A stretch of 64,000 nt of DNA from Proteobacteria bacterium ST_bin11 (GCA_002083615.1 MSXO01000035.1:1-64000), one strand, 5' to 3'. Counted from the first letter of the stretch, positions 18,497-27,555 are shown. The notes: a model not told the origin generated them from the letters alone. Translations and numbers: made by a program.

Positions 18497-20335
18497 ATGT
18501 GCGGTATCTTTGGTTATTTCGGTAATTCCACCGGTATGCCCTCACAGCAAAATTCTATTGCCGCACTTGCAACCTTAGGACATCGAGGGCCAGATGCGAA
18601 TGGGCTATATTGGCGTCAAGATCAAGGTTTAGTTCTAGGTCACACTCGCTTGAGCATCATCGATCCAGGGGAGCGGAGTGACCAACCATTCGAACACTAC
18701 AGTAACATTCTGGTGTTTAACGGGGAAATATACAACTTCCGAGAGCTACGTCAGGAATTACTGGTGCTCGGTGCCGAATTCCGCACCAGTAGCGATACTG
18801 AAGTAATTGCGGTCGGTTACCAGTACTGGGGTTCGAGCATCTTCGGACGGCTTCTCGGTATGTATGCGATAGCCCTATACGATGGGCGAGTAAATTGCCT
18901 GCATCTAGCCCGAGACGATTTTGGCATAAAGCCGTTGTGTATGCTGCAGCGAGGTAGCGAGATAATCTTCGCTTCTGAGATAAAAGCAATTGCAGCACTG
19001 CGATCACTTTCTATCAATGGTGGAATTCTCACGGACATGTTGAGTTGGGGCTTCCAAATGGAGAACGCTTCGCTTTATGCTGGTGTGAATTACCTTGCGC
19101 CAGGCACTATGCTGACATTTTATCGAAACGACAGCGGTTCTTTAAAAATGGTTCAGCACCAAAATAGACTTGCCAACGACACTTATGACAAACCGGGCAA
19201 TGAACCGACTGCCATGGACCTGCGGGAAGTAATTGAAGCATCCGTTCGCGATCACATGATAGCGGATGTGCCTGTAGCTGTCGCTCTTAGTGGTGGCCTC
19301 GATTCAAGTATAGTAGCTGCGGCAGCGGCAGCACATCATCCAGGTATACAGGCATACACATTTACACTGTCATCAGGAAAAGATCCAGAAGTAGAACATG
19401 CTGCGCTCTTGTGCCGGCATCTCGGTCTGGAGCATCGAATTGCGCATATAGTGAGCGGAGAACTTGACGGCTGGTTGCGCAGAGTCGCTTGGCATCTTGA
19501 AGAGCCAATAACGAATATAAACGCGTTGCTTAGTTATGGTCTTGCGGCTTTGATACGTGCGCAAGGCTTCAAGGTTGTGTTGGTTGGTGAAGGTGCGGAT
19601 GAGGTATTTGGAGGTTACCCTTGGTACCGTTTTGCACTTGACATAAAAAGGATGGGTGGGCCGAGTGGAGCGTTCCATGCATATCGTAAACGCCGGGCAC
19701 AATCTGGCTGTGTTCGTGTGCTTCGCCCGGCAGCTGTTGTACTTGCGGAAACCCGTCTTCAGGCTCAGCATCAACACTTTGTATCCAGGCTTGAGCAGTA
19801 TGCGCACTCGCCACTCGATGGATTTCTTAGTTTTGACCAGGAGACTCAATTGCAATATTCGCAATTATTAAGGGTCGATCGGATGTTCATGGCGCATGGG
19901 GTTGAGGCTCGCGTGCCCTTTCTTTACAGGACTGTATTAGAGGCTAGTGCGGCTCTGCCTGCTGCGCGAAAAATGCGCGCCATTGGCAGTGAGGGACGGC
20001 TAGAAAAAGTCGCTCTTGCCGAAGCCTTTTCCGGGATTTTACCCGAGCGAGTCGTCAACCGCCCGAAGTTCGGGGAGCAAGGAACTGTCAATATTTGGGA
20101 TACGTGGTTGTCCGATGCGTTAACTAGTGAGTTCAGGCGTTGTGTTGACGGTGCTGAGTTCCTTGGAGCAAGGCAGTTGCTTGACGAGTTCATCGATTGG
20201 CAGGCAGTCACTTCCCAACCGCTTGCTCATAAAGAAAAGTTTGCTATTGCCCTTTTACTTGAAACAGTTGATTCCTTGTTATTATCGCGCGTAAATCCTG
20301 ATATTTCTCTACCAATACAGTGGGAAATGCTTTGA
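18497..20335 (+). CDS. asnB: Asparagine synthase (glutamine-hydrolysing)-type amidotransferase
   Basis: A 612-residue class II amidotransferase. Cys2 (MCGIFGYFG) is the glutaminase nucleophile, LGHTRLSI and FNGEIYNF complete that domain (1-210), and LSGGLDSSIV is the ATP-pyrophosphatase loop of the synthetase domain. Enzymes of this length within O-antigen loci often amidate uronic acid sugars rather than make free asparagine, which I consider as likely as asparagine synthesis here. It lies between wzt and a methyltransferase gene, with short gaps. Confidence 0.88.
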   Translation: MCGIFGYFGNSTGMPSQQNSIAALATLGHRGPDANGLYWRQDQGLVLGHTRLSIIDPGERSDQPFEHYSNILVFNGEIYNFRELRQELLVLGAEFRTSSDTEVIAVGYQYWGSSIFGRLLGMYAIALYDGRVNCLHLARDDFGIKPLCMLQRGSEIIFASEIKAIAALRSLSINGGILTDMLSWGFQMENASLYAGVNYLAPGTMLTFYRNDSGSLKMVQHQNRLANDTYDKPGNEPTAMDLREVIEASVRDHMIADVPVAVALSGGLDSSIVAAAAAAHHPGIQAYTFTLSSGKDPEVEHAALLCRHLGLEHRIAHIVSGELDGWLRRVAWHLEEPITNINALLSYGLAALIRAQGFKVVLVGEGADEVFGGYPWYRFALDIKRMGGPSGAFHAYRKRRAQSGCVRVLRPAAVVLAETRLQAQHQHFVSRLEQYAHSPLDGFLSFDQETQLQYSQLLRVDRMFMAHGVEARVPFLYRTVLEASAALPAARKMRAIGSEGRLEKVALAEAFSGILPERVVNRPKFGEQGTVNIWDTWLSDALTSEFRRCVDGAEFLGARQLLDEFIDWQAVTSQPLAHKEKFAIALLLETVDSLLLSRVNPDISLPIQWEML

Positions 20336-20357
20336 ATAATATTAATCAGGAGACCCT

Positions 20358-20909
20358 GTGAGTCCTTCAGTATTCAATTGTTTCGCCGAAATTGTTTCTC
20401 GTCGCCTATCGGGTAGCGGCCCATTTACTGCGCTAGAAGTAGGGGCCGGCGGTTGGACCCTATTGTCTATTCCTAGTTTCGACAGGGGTATGCGCGTAGC
20501 GTTGAACCTGCGTTTTGACAGAATCACCGACCAACTTGCTCGAACTTCACTAGTTGTTGCCAATGCTAATGGTCTTCCATTTGCAGATGAGAGTTTTGAT
20601 TGCGTAATGAGTTGTTCAGCATTGGAGCATGATCGTTATTTTTGGAGGAGCACTTCGGAAGTGAAAAGGGTGCTGCGTCCAGGCGGATACTTTATTGCAG
20701 GTGTTCCGATATACATGACTTTGCAGACTGACAAAGAATTCACGACTCTGACCTACGCGCGTCATGGCCTTGCTTACAATGCAGATTATTATCGATTTAG
20801 CGAGCAGGCAGTTCGAGAAGTTTTCTTTGAAGGCTATTCGGAAGTGACAGATGAGATTGTGGTGAGGCAATACCCAAATCCCTATCTTATAGCGGCAGGG
20901 CGAAAGTAA
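20358..20909 (+). CDS. Small class I methyltransferase
   Basis: A 183-residue Methyltransf_11-like protein. ALEVGAGGWTLL is a shortened motif I, NANGLPFADESFDCVMSCSALEH covers the acidic and motif IV region, and VLRPGGYFIAGVP is the post-motif strand. GTG 20358 follows CAGGAG at 20348-20353. Substrate unknown; probably a sugar or glycan given its neighbours. Confidence 0.82.
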   Translation: MSPSVFNCFAEIVSRRLSGSGPFTALEVGAGGWTLLSIPSFDRGMRVALNLRFDRITDQLARTSLVVANANGLPFADESFDCVMSCSALEHDRYFWRSTSEVKRVLRPGGYFIAGVPIYMTLQTDKEFTTLTYARHGLAYNADYYRFSEQAVREVFFEGYSEVTDEIVVRQYPNPYLIAAGRK

Positions 20910-20913
20910 ATTA

Positions 20914-21987
20914 ATGAGATATCATCAAATCAATGCCGATAGCCCTCTGGCTGTGCTCACACCGTATTTAATTCCCGAGGTCTTGCGTACGCGTAAAGTC
21001 ATTAATCTCGGAGATGGCTTTATTTTTCGGGCAATCGAACGCCTTGTTGGACATTTTGCCCCGGCGCGCACATTTTCGCCACGTATCGTTCTTCCTGATT
21101 CGGCACTATCGGTACTTGAGAATTGTCCCGCAGTGATTCTTGCAGGAGCAAATCAACTAAATGATCGTTACACTGTCTGGCCAGGCCTAACCGCTGAGCA
21201 AATACGTGCTTCCACGCTTCGCCTAATACCTTTTGGCATTGGTTTGCATGGAGAACCCGGTTTTACAGACCAACTTTCCGATGCAACAAAGCAGGTATTG
21301 ATAGCGCTACACGAGCGAATCGAGTTTTCCTCTTGGCGTTGTCCGCATACAGTTGATTATTTAAAAAAAGAATTGCCACAGCTATCATCACAATTATTAA
21401 TGACTGGATGTCCGGTGATATATGATGAGCCATTGATAGAAGGGAAATCGTTTCATGAAGCTGATCGTAGTATTGCTGTGACTGTTACTGAGCGTGGGGA
21501 GTATTGGGCGCGTGAAACGGCAATTATTGATTTTGTCGCGAAAAATTTTCCGCGTGCGAAGCGTTACTTGGTGCTGCATCAAAATTATTCCCCACCACCT
21601 CGTTTTGAATACTTTCGTCATCGTTGGTTGTCTTGTTTACCCTCCCAATTGAACGACTACCAGCGGCTAAGGCAGTATGCAGTTCGTCGCGGTTTTCAAA
21701 TAGAGTGCCCCAAGGGTGCAGATGAATGCATAGCGTTCTATAGAAACATCGATATGCATTTTGGTAGTCGGTTGCATGCGCATTTGCTCTTCCTAAGTCG
21801 TGCAAAGCGAAGTTGGCTAGTACCTGTAGATGGGCGTGCGCTTGGCATGGCGGAGTTTCTTCAATTTCCAGTTTTTCAGCCAAATGATCTCGGAGAGGCA
21901 ATGGATTTTGATTTTGAAATTGTACGTAATCGGGCTCGTGAAGGCTTTTCTGTTATGCACCGTTTTGTGAAAACATTAGCGTTATGA
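20914..21987 (+). CDS. Polysaccharide pyruvyl transferase family protein
   Basis: A 357-residue protein of the PS_pyruv_trans family, which transfers pyruvate from PEP to sugars as ketals, or in some members acts as a glycosyltransferase-like enzyme. NLGDGFIFRAI near the N-terminus, the GIGLHG loop and HFGSRLHAHL near the C-terminus are the visible family blocks. ATG 20914 starts 4 bases after the previous stop. Its stop overlaps the TylF-type gene (ATGA), so the two are probably translated together. Confidence 0.83.
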   Translation: MRYHQINADSPLAVLTPYLIPEVLRTRKVINLGDGFIFRAIERLVGHFAPARTFSPRIVLPDSALSVLENCPAVILAGANQLNDRYTVWPGLTAEQIRASTLRLIPFGIGLHGEPGFTDQLSDATKQVLIALHERIEFSSWRCPHTVDYLKKELPQLSSQLLMTGCPVIYDEPLIEGKSFHEADRSIAVTVTERGEYWARETAIIDFVAKNFPRAKRYLVLHQNYSPPPRFEYFRHRWLSCLPSQLNDYQRLRQYAVRRGFQIECPKGADECIAFYRNIDMHFGSRLHAHLLFLSRAKRSWLVPVDGRALGMAEFLQFPVFQPNDLGEAMDFDFEIVRNRAREGFSVMHRFVKTLAL

Positions 21988-22727
21988 ATAGTTTATTTAT
22001 AAAGTTACATCAGTTGTTCGGCGTTTCTGGACCTAAAGTTCTCGACCCTTTACCCGATGATGCTGAAATAAAACGATTGATTGCTGATATTCGTTCGGCT
22101 AACTTATCTTACTGTGGCAAGCCAAAGCTTGAGAATATTGCTGATGCCGTACTGCAAATTCGTAGAGATAATATCCCAGGGAATTACCTTGAAGCGGGCG
22201 TTGCCCTAGGCGGTTCTGCCATTTTGCTTGCCTTACTAAAACCTAGTGACGTGGAGATTCAGCTTTACGATATCTTCGGAATGATCCCTTCACCGGGTGA
22301 GAATGATGGAGAAGATGCACATCAGCGCTATCAAGTGATACGTTCTGGAAGCTCTGAGGGGTTAGGCGGTGAGACTTATTATGGTTATGTCGATGGGCTC
22401 CTTGAAAAAGTAAAGGAGAATTTACGTCAATTTGGTCTTGATCCTGATTCTGGCAAAATCCGCTGTATTCCTGGACTTTTTGAAGATACTTTGTATCCAT
22501 CTGAGGGGATTGCATTTGCACATATTGATTGCGATTGGTATGACTCGGTAAAAATATGTATCGAGCGTATCGCACCAAAACTTTCTCCCGGCGGGATTAT
22601 GATTTTCGACGACTATTCGTCTTACTCAGGCTGTCGCCGTGCGGTCGATGAGTGGCTCGAGAGAGATTGCCGCTTTGAAAAGATATTTCTTCAGCGCTCA
22701 TTAGGGATAAGGTTGTCAACTTTATGA
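21984..22727 (+). CDS. TylF/MycF-type sugar O-methyltransferase
   Basis: A 247-residue Mg-dependent O-methyltransferase of the macrocin family, which methylates hydroxyls of deoxysugars. NYLEAGVALGGSAILLA is the SAM site, HIDCDWYDSV and IFDDYSSYSGCRRAVDEW carry the metal-binding and catalytic Asp residues. ATG 21984 overlaps the upstream stop. Homologues are common in surface-glycan loci, so methylation of a sugar of this glycan is the most likely role. Confidence 0.88.
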   Translation: MNSLFIKLHQLFGVSGPKVLDPLPDDAEIKRLIADIRSANLSYCGKPKLENIADAVLQIRRDNIPGNYLEAGVALGGSAILLALLKPSDVEIQLYDIFGMIPSPGENDGEDAHQRYQVIRSGSSEGLGGETYYGYVDGLLEKVKENLRQFGLDPDSGKIRCIPGLFEDTLYPSEGIAFAHIDCDWYDSVKICIERIAPKLSPGGIMIFDDYSSYSGCRRAVDEWLERDCRFEKIFLQRSLGIRLSTL

Positions 22728-22867
22728 TTTGCTTATGCAAGCAATTTAGTCATAAAACCGCTATAGAATATAAGGGTAACTTCGATGGAGCTCAATTTTA
22801 CATAGAGATTTGTTGGGTAATATTTTAAGATTGAATTAATCGAATCAACTAAATTACTGTTTGCGAA

Positions 22868-23794
22868 ATGAATTATTGCAACATTGATCCATTACTGCCT
22901 GATCCTATACGTGTTTTCGTGGCATCTACGCCTGCCGAGTGGCTCCCAGTAAGAGTGTTGGAATTCTCTATAAAAGAGTCGACCTCATTGCCTGTGGAGT
23001 TGTCAGCAATTTATAACAGTAACAGAGCTATACCAACTCCACTCGCAATTCAAAATCGTCCGAGAACCCCGTTTTCATTTCAGCGTTTTTTGATACCGGA
23101 ACTTTGTGAGTTCAAAGGCAAAGCGATTTATCTTGATGCTGATATGCAAGTGTTTCAGGATATTGGTGAATTGTGGAATCAGGATTTTGCCGAATGTGAT
23201 TTGCAAGCGGTTCAAGACGGTATCAACGGGCGTCGAGGCCAGTTCAGCGTTATGTTATTGGATTGTCAGAAACTGAGGTGGAATGTTGATCAAGTTGTCG
23301 CCGATCTGGACGCAGGGAAACTCGACTACTCTGCATTGATGTATGAAATGAGAGTGGCCCAGAAAATCGGTCGGGACATTTCACCAAACTGGAATTCCCT
23401 GGAGTATTACGAAAAAGGGGAGACTTGTTTGTTACACTACACGGACATGAATACGCAGCCCTGGATATCAACAGCAAACCCTCTCGGTCATCTTTGGGTG
23501 TCTTGCTTGAAGCGTGCATTGAATTGCGGTTTTATTAGTCGTGCGGAGGTAGAGCAAGAAATTGCTTCTGGTCATGTGCGTCCGTCTTTATTAGCTCAAA
23601 TTGATGAAAGTCTAGAGTTTTCGGTGACTTTGCCCGCATCACTTCGTAAACTCGATCGAAACTTCGTGGCGCCATATCGAAAGCTACATACCGGGAAAAG
23701 TCGTCCTTGGACTTCTTTGAGATCAGCTATTACTGCTTTCTTGAGACGCAATTATTATCAATCACGGCTACCAATTATTTTTAACAGAAATTGA
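22868..23794 (+). CDS. GT-A glycosyltransferase, family 8-like (third paralogue)
   Basis: A 308-residue paralogue of the 6167 gene product and of the C-terminal half of the 7109 product. IYLDADMQVF (Asp90, Asp92), NWNSLEYY and LHYTDMNTQPW match their blocks, but a shorter central loop replaces the basic segment seen in the other two. It lies 140 bases after the TylF-type gene, in an AT-rich gap, and directly abuts the next transferase gene. Specificity is unknown; divergence suggests a different linkage. Confidence 0.83.
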   Translation: MNYCNIDPLLPDPIRVFVASTPAEWLPVRVLEFSIKESTSLPVELSAIYNSNRAIPTPLAIQNRPRTPFSFQRFLIPELCEFKGKAIYLDADMQVFQDIGELWNQDFAECDLQAVQDGINGRRGQFSVMLLDCQKLRWNVDQVVADLDAGKLDYSALMYEMRVAQKIGRDISPNWNSLEYYEKGETCLLHYTDMNTQPWISTANPLGHLWVSCLKRALNCGFISRAEVEQEIASGHVRPSLLAQIDESLEFSVTLPASLRKLDRNFVAPYRKLHTGKSRPWTSLRSAITAFLRRNYYQSRLPIIFNRN

Positions 23795-24748
23795 ATGGCC
23801 ACCAGTGTCGCTGTCATCATTGTTACTTGGAACTCGGCTAATCTGATTGATGGAGTTTTAAAGTGTTTGGTTTCGCAGACATTACATCCTGCTCGTGTTT
23901 TGCTGATCGATAATGGAAGTGAAGATATTGATTTACTTAGCCAAGTAGTTAGTAGGTTTCAAGGTTATGAGCTAGTAAAACTCGTAAACAACACCGGTTT
24001 TGCTAAAGCTAACAACATAGGCGTTAGCCTGTGCCAAAATCTGGATTTTGTCGCGCTGCTTAACCCTGATGCATTTCCAGAGCCAGAATGGCTTGAGCGA
24101 TTAGTTTCGGCAGCTATGCGTCATGATGATGCTGCAGCGTTTGGCAGTCGACTACTTGATTACACCAATCCCACGCGGTTAGATGGTGCGGGGGATTTCT
24201 TGACAATCGCTGGTCGGCCAGGAAGACGTGGCCATGGAGCTAACGCCAACGAACAATTTACACGCGAAGAAATAATTTTTTCTCCGTGTGCCGCTGCTGC
24301 ACTTTACCGATATTCCGTATTGATTTCAGTCGGAGGTTTTGATGAGAATTTCTTTTGCTACGTTGAAGACATAGATCTTGGCTTTCGGATTTTGTTAGCT
24401 GGCTACAGTTCAATATACGTTCCTGATTCAGTGGTACTTCATATTGGATCTGCTCTAACTGGAAGAAGAAGCGATTTTTCGGCTTATTTTGGACATCGCA
24501 ATCTTTCTTGGGTCTTTTTAAAAAATATGCCGGGACCGCTATTATTGGCCTTATTGCCACTGCACATCTTACTGAGTATTTTTACTTTGGGGTATTGTCT
24601 TTTTCGGCGTCAAGGGCTGTTGATTTTGAGGTCCAAGTTGGATTCGATTCGGGGTATTCCTAGGGTTTTGCAACAGCGGCGAGAAATACAAAAAAGTCGC
24701 GTGGTGACAATAGGTAAAGTCTGGAAAGCGCTTGATAAGCGTATTTAA
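23795..24748 (+). CDS. Family 2 glycosyltransferase (rhamnosyltransferase-like)
   Basis: A 317-residue GT2 protein. VAVIIVTWNSANLIDG begins the GT-A fold, LNPDAFPEPEWL carries the DxD-like site and DENFFCYVEDIDLGFR is the ED-type catalytic block of rhamnosyltransferase-like GT2 enzymes. A hydrophobic segment around 240-265 may associate with the membrane. ATG 23795 immediately follows the preceding stop. dTDP-rhamnose as donor is plausible but not proven. Confidence 0.87.
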   Translation: MATSVAVIIVTWNSANLIDGVLKCLVSQTLHPARVLLIDNGSEDIDLLSQVVSRFQGYELVKLVNNTGFAKANNIGVSLCQNLDFVALLNPDAFPEPEWLERLVSAAMRHDDAAAFGSRLLDYTNPTRLDGAGDFLTIAGRPGRRGHGANANEQFTREEIIFSPCAAAALYRYSVLISVGGFDENFFCYVEDIDLGFRILLAGYSSIYVPDSVVLHIGSALTGRRSDFSAYFGHRNLSWVFLKNMPGPLLLALLPLHILLSIFTLGYCLFRRQGLLILRSKLDSIRGIPRVLQQRREIQKSRVVTIGKVWKALDKRI

Positions 24749-24799
24749 AATTTTGGCCAAAAATATCTGGCGATTGAAATTTCAACTTTTAGATAAATA

Positions 24800-25675
24800 A
24801 TGACACCTAATATTTCAGCCATTGTTGTTAACTATAATGCGGGGCCTTTACTGACGGAATGCATCAATTCTTTACGCGCAAGTTCAATGGATATAGAGGT
24901 TTTGGTAGTTGACAATGCGTCGCGTGATGGGAGCTTAGACTCATTAAATGGGATTCGAGGGCTAAGGATAATTAAAAATATTGAAAATAGAGGGTTTGCT
25001 GCGGCGTGTAACCAAGGTATCGAGCAAGCACTAGCCGATAATCTACTTTTCTTAAACCCAGATTGTTCCTTTGTTCCAGGAGCATTGAAAGAACTGTTAT
25101 CCGAATTGCACGCTGATTCCAATACGGGGATGGTGGGTGGTCTTCTTTTAAATTTAGACGGAACCGAGCAGGGCGGAGGAAGACGCGCCATACCCACTCC
25201 TTGGCGTTCTTTTGTTAGGGCGTTTGGGTTGTATCGATTTGCTAGTCGATGGCCTAAATTGTTTTTTGATTTTTCCTTGCACAAGCAACCTTTGCCTCCT
25301 GACGCTATAGAGGTTGAAGCTATATCCGGTGCCTGTATGCTAGTTAAGCGTGAAGCCATAGATCAGGTTGGAATTTGGGATGACGGTTACTTTCTCCATT
25401 GCGAGGATCTGGATTGGTGTATGCGTTTTCGGCAAAAAGGCTGGAAAATTATGTTCGTTCCTTCAGCCAAGGCTGTGCATGAGCATGGCGCCTGCGGGCG
25501 TGGTCGCCCACTTTTTGTCGAGTGGCATAAACATAAGGGGATGCTGCGCTTCTACCGAAAATTTTTTCGGCATCAATATCCTGGTGTACTGATGGTGCTA
25601 GTCACTTTAGGTGTCTGGGTTAGATTTTTATTCGTAGCTGGTTATAGCACGTTGAAGCGGTTCCACAAATCATAA
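24800..25675 (+). CDS. Family 2 glycosyltransferase
   Basis: A 291-residue GT2 protein close in layout to the preceding one. ISAIVVNYNAGPLL and LVVDNASRDGS form the donor site, LFLNPDCSFVPG is the DxD-type block and YFLHCEDLDWCMR the ED catalytic block. A hydrophobic segment near the C-terminus (about 262-280) may anchor it. Sugar specificity cannot be assigned. Confidence 0.87.
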   Translation: MTPNISAIVVNYNAGPLLTECINSLRASSMDIEVLVVDNASRDGSLDSLNGIRGLRIIKNIENRGFAAACNQGIEQALADNLLFLNPDCSFVPGALKELLSELHADSNTGMVGGLLLNLDGTEQGGGRRAIPTPWRSFVRAFGLYRFASRWPKLFFDFSLHKQPLPPDAIEVEAISGACMLVKREAIDQVGIWDDGYFLHCEDLDWCMRFRQKGWKIMFVPSAKAVHEHGACGRGRPLFVEWHKHKGMLRFYRKFFRHQYPGVLMVLVTLGVWVRFLFVAGYSTLKRFHKS

Positions 25676-25683
25676 GGGATCAT

Positions 25684-26565
25684 ATGGCAAGCGGTAAACG
25701 CATCGGTGTCTTGGGAGCAAGCAGTCACGTTGGATCGGCGCTGTTGCCTATGTTGGCTTGGGCTGATTTTGATGTTATCGCCTTTTCCCGTCAGGAAATG
25801 TCATCTACAGTGTTGCCGGTTACGTGGCGAATAGCTAAATCTTTAGCATCCAGTGCAGATCATGAGGAGATTTCTTATTGGATTTGCCTAGCCCCCATTT
25901 GGATATTGCCAGAATATTTAACTGCATTCCAAGCTAGCAACGCCGCGCGCATTGTAGTGTTGTCATCTACGAGTCGCTTTACTAAACAGGATTCGATCGA
26001 TCCTGCGGATCAAATGCTTGCTCAGCGTTTTGCAAAATCAGAAACTGATTTACAAGAATGGGCGAAAAAAGCCGGCGTTGAGTGCGTCATCTTGCGGCCC
26101 ACATTAATTTACGGCTTGGGGCGTGATAAAAATATTTGCGAAATTGCGCGCTTGATTCGGCGTTTAGGGTTTTTTCCGTTGTTAGGGCAGGCCAAAGGGC
26201 TCCGACAGCCCGTTCATTGCTCTGATGTGGCTCAGGCTTGCGTGTCCGCATTATTTGCCGCGAACGAAGTGGATAAAAGCTACAACCTGTCTGGCGCAGA
26301 AGTGTTGAGCTACAGAGATATGGTTGCACGCATTTTTAATGCTATGGGTCTTAAACCGCGTTTTATTAAAATTCCTTTGGTTTTAATTAGGGTAGGGTTT
26401 GTCATCCTAAAAATCTTGCCCCGTTATCGGAGTTGGTCGTTCTCAATGATGGAACGCACAAATCAAGATTTGGTTTTCGATCATCAAGATGCAAGCCGGG
26501 ATTTGGGATTTAATCCAAGACCATTTCGGCTTGATCCTGAAGACTTAGAGATCGGCGGCCTCTAA
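25684..26565 (+). CDS. NAD-dependent epimerase/dehydratase (atypical extended SDR)
   Basis: A 293-residue Rossmann protein. GVLGASSHVGSALL is the nucleotide-binding loop; LRPTLIYGLGRD and QPVHCSDVAQA match SDR sugar-enzyme blocks. The usual YxxxK is not seen at the expected place, where VVLSSTSRF is followed by about 45 residues containing KSETDLQEW, so it may belong to an atypical SDR group. AAGGGAT precedes ATG 25684. Homologues commonly sit beside glycosyltransferases of lipid-linked glycan synthesis. It is the last gene of this half of the locus. Confidence 0.78.
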   Translation: MASGKRIGVLGASSHVGSALLPMLAWADFDVIAFSRQEMSSTVLPVTWRIAKSLASSADHEEISYWICLAPIWILPEYLTAFQASNAARIVVLSSTSRFTKQDSIDPADQMLAQRFAKSETDLQEWAKKAGVECVILRPTLIYGLGRDKNICEIARLIRRLGFFPLLGQAKGLRQPVHCSDVAQACVSALFAANEVDKSYNLSGAEVLSYRDMVARIFNAMGLKPRFIKIPLVLIRVGFVILKILPRYRSWSFSMMERTNQDLVFDHQDASRDLGFNPRPFRLDPEDLEIGGL

Positions 26566-27022
26566 AAAGTCAATTATTAACATCCTTCGCCCTAGCCATT
26601 TCCCAAAGGCAAAGCGGGGCGCTCAGATTTGGATTTGGTAAACTGTGATTGTCAAAACTCAGTGGTTATGCGCCAACTAAAGCAAAATGGGGCAGGCTAT
26701 GAAGCAGATCATTTTATATTCAAGGTAGAACAATCTCGCTCCGAGTGCGATTATTCCGGTTCAGATTGGGAATCTTCAGGTTCCGAATCAGAATGACCAG
26801 GCTTTAAGTTTGGCTATTCAAGCTCTAAAGGAGAGCAGACAAGCTTAGACAGAGATCATTCAAGCTCTGAACGAGAATGATGGAGCTCAAAGAGTGGTTC
26901 GTCGAGTTCAGAGCTAGGATAATCTCACTCAGAGGGTGAATCGCCGAGTTCGGAAGGAGAATGACGAGGCTTTGGGGTAAATGAATCTACCTCAAAGCCT
27001 CAGTGGCCAATGGCTAGGCTTG
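26566..27022. other. Intergenic region dominated by a 21-bp tandem array
   Basis: This 457-base gap lies between convergent genes. Bases 26566-26738 hold no gene and no clear terminator, although a degenerate half-unit may begin at 26718. The remainder is the array listed next. Confidence 0.6.
26739..26990. repeat. Degenerate tandem array, twelve units of exactly 21 bp
   Basis: Twelve consecutive 21-base units can be laid out without any gap, starting at 26739, 26760, 26781, 26802, 26823, 26844, 26865, 26886, 26907, 26928, 26949 and 26970. The consensus is YTCNGARNGA (positions 1-10) plus GAATRATCRAG (11-21). Position 2 is T in 12 of 12, position 1 a pyrimidine in 12 of 12, positions 6 and 11 are A and G in 11 of 12, positions 18 and 21 are C and G in 10 of 12. 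Units are diverged from each other, so the phase has been kept while sequence drifted. Stops occur in the frames checked on the plus strand, so coding is unlikely. It ends just beyond the 3' end of the minus-strand gene. Confidence 0.85.
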
Positions 27023-27499
27023 TTATGGTTGGTTCGCCGTTCCGTGATTTGGGCCTGGAGATTTACGTGCGAACCGTTTGCCAAGGCTGTCTAGGTGTTC
27101 GGCCAAGGAACCGTCCTTACCGGCCAGTTTTGCAGCCTGATAAACGACAAGGGTTTGTCCATAGGCGTCGCTGTCGGCGGCTAGATAGGTGTCTTCTATA
27201 CGCTTGGTTAGCTGCCGTGCGGCTAAGACAATCGGCTCTAGTTGCCGAACCAGTGCGACGTCGCGGCGATATTCTTCCAGATCGAAGTTGCGCGGTAAAA
27301 TGCCTTCATTTTGCGTAGCCATGACTAGGCCTTGATCGACAAAAGCCCGGCTTCTGTCGCCCATTTTTGGCAAGGTTCGCCTGTCGTCTGCGGTTAAATC
27401 GATTAGAAACGGCAATTTGGTTTGAATATCGTTTAGGGAAGTTAAAACCGCTTGTTGTTGTTCCGGGAGCAGATCACCCTTGATAAGGTCGTTGGTCAT
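27023..27499 (-). CDS. Conserved uncharacterised helical protein
   Basis: A 158-residue, highly charged, apparently all-helical protein without signal peptide or membrane segment. It resembles a family of unknown function with LVDLSADERR/KMGDKSRAFV-type blocks; here LIDLTADDRR and KMGDRSRAFV are seen. A strong ribosome site, AAGGAGACTTT, precedes ATG 27499 on the minus strand, supporting it over the plus-strand frame covering the same bases. It is the only minus-strand gene in the window and lies between the 21-bp array and the repeat-rich gap. Confidence 0.75.
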   Translation of the reverse strand: MTNDLIKGDLLPEQQQAVLTSLNDIQTKLPFLIDLTADDRRTLPKMGDRSRAFVDQGLVMATQNEGILPRNFDLEEYRRDVALVRQLEPIVLAARQLTKRIEDTYLAADSDAYGQTLVVYQAAKLAGKDGSLAEHLDSLGKRFARKSPGPNHGTANQP

Positions 27500-27530
27500 A
27501 AAGTCTCCTTGATAGAAGCACGTGAGAAAT

Positions 27531-27555
27531 CGCCATAACTATTCAGGCTATGGCG
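27531..27555. repeat. Hairpin in leader of the minus-strand gene
   Basis: CGCCATA at 27531-27537 pairs perfectly with TATGGCG at 27549-27555 around an 11-base loop. It lies 32 bases upstream of the minus-strand ATG. GGGTTTTACT follows on the plus strand, which is weak for a terminator. Confidence 0.5.

Noticed and set aside
24832..25359. Minus-strand open frame of 175 residues
   Set aside because: Lies inside a GT2 gene with all expected blocks; serine-rich translation typical of an antisense shadow.
26739..26990. CRISPR array
   Set aside because: Units abut with no spacers, are too diverged for CRISPR repeats, and no cas gene is present.
26739..26990. Coding heptad repeat (21 bp equals seven codons)
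   Set aside because: Stops occur in the plus-strand frame followed through the units, and there is no start or ribosome site; the minus strand was not fully checked.
27010..27318. Plus-strand open frame of 102 residues opposite the minus-strand gene
   Set aside because: Arginine-rich low-quality composition, no ribosome site, and it covers a minus-strand gene with a strong AAGGAG site and family-like motifs.
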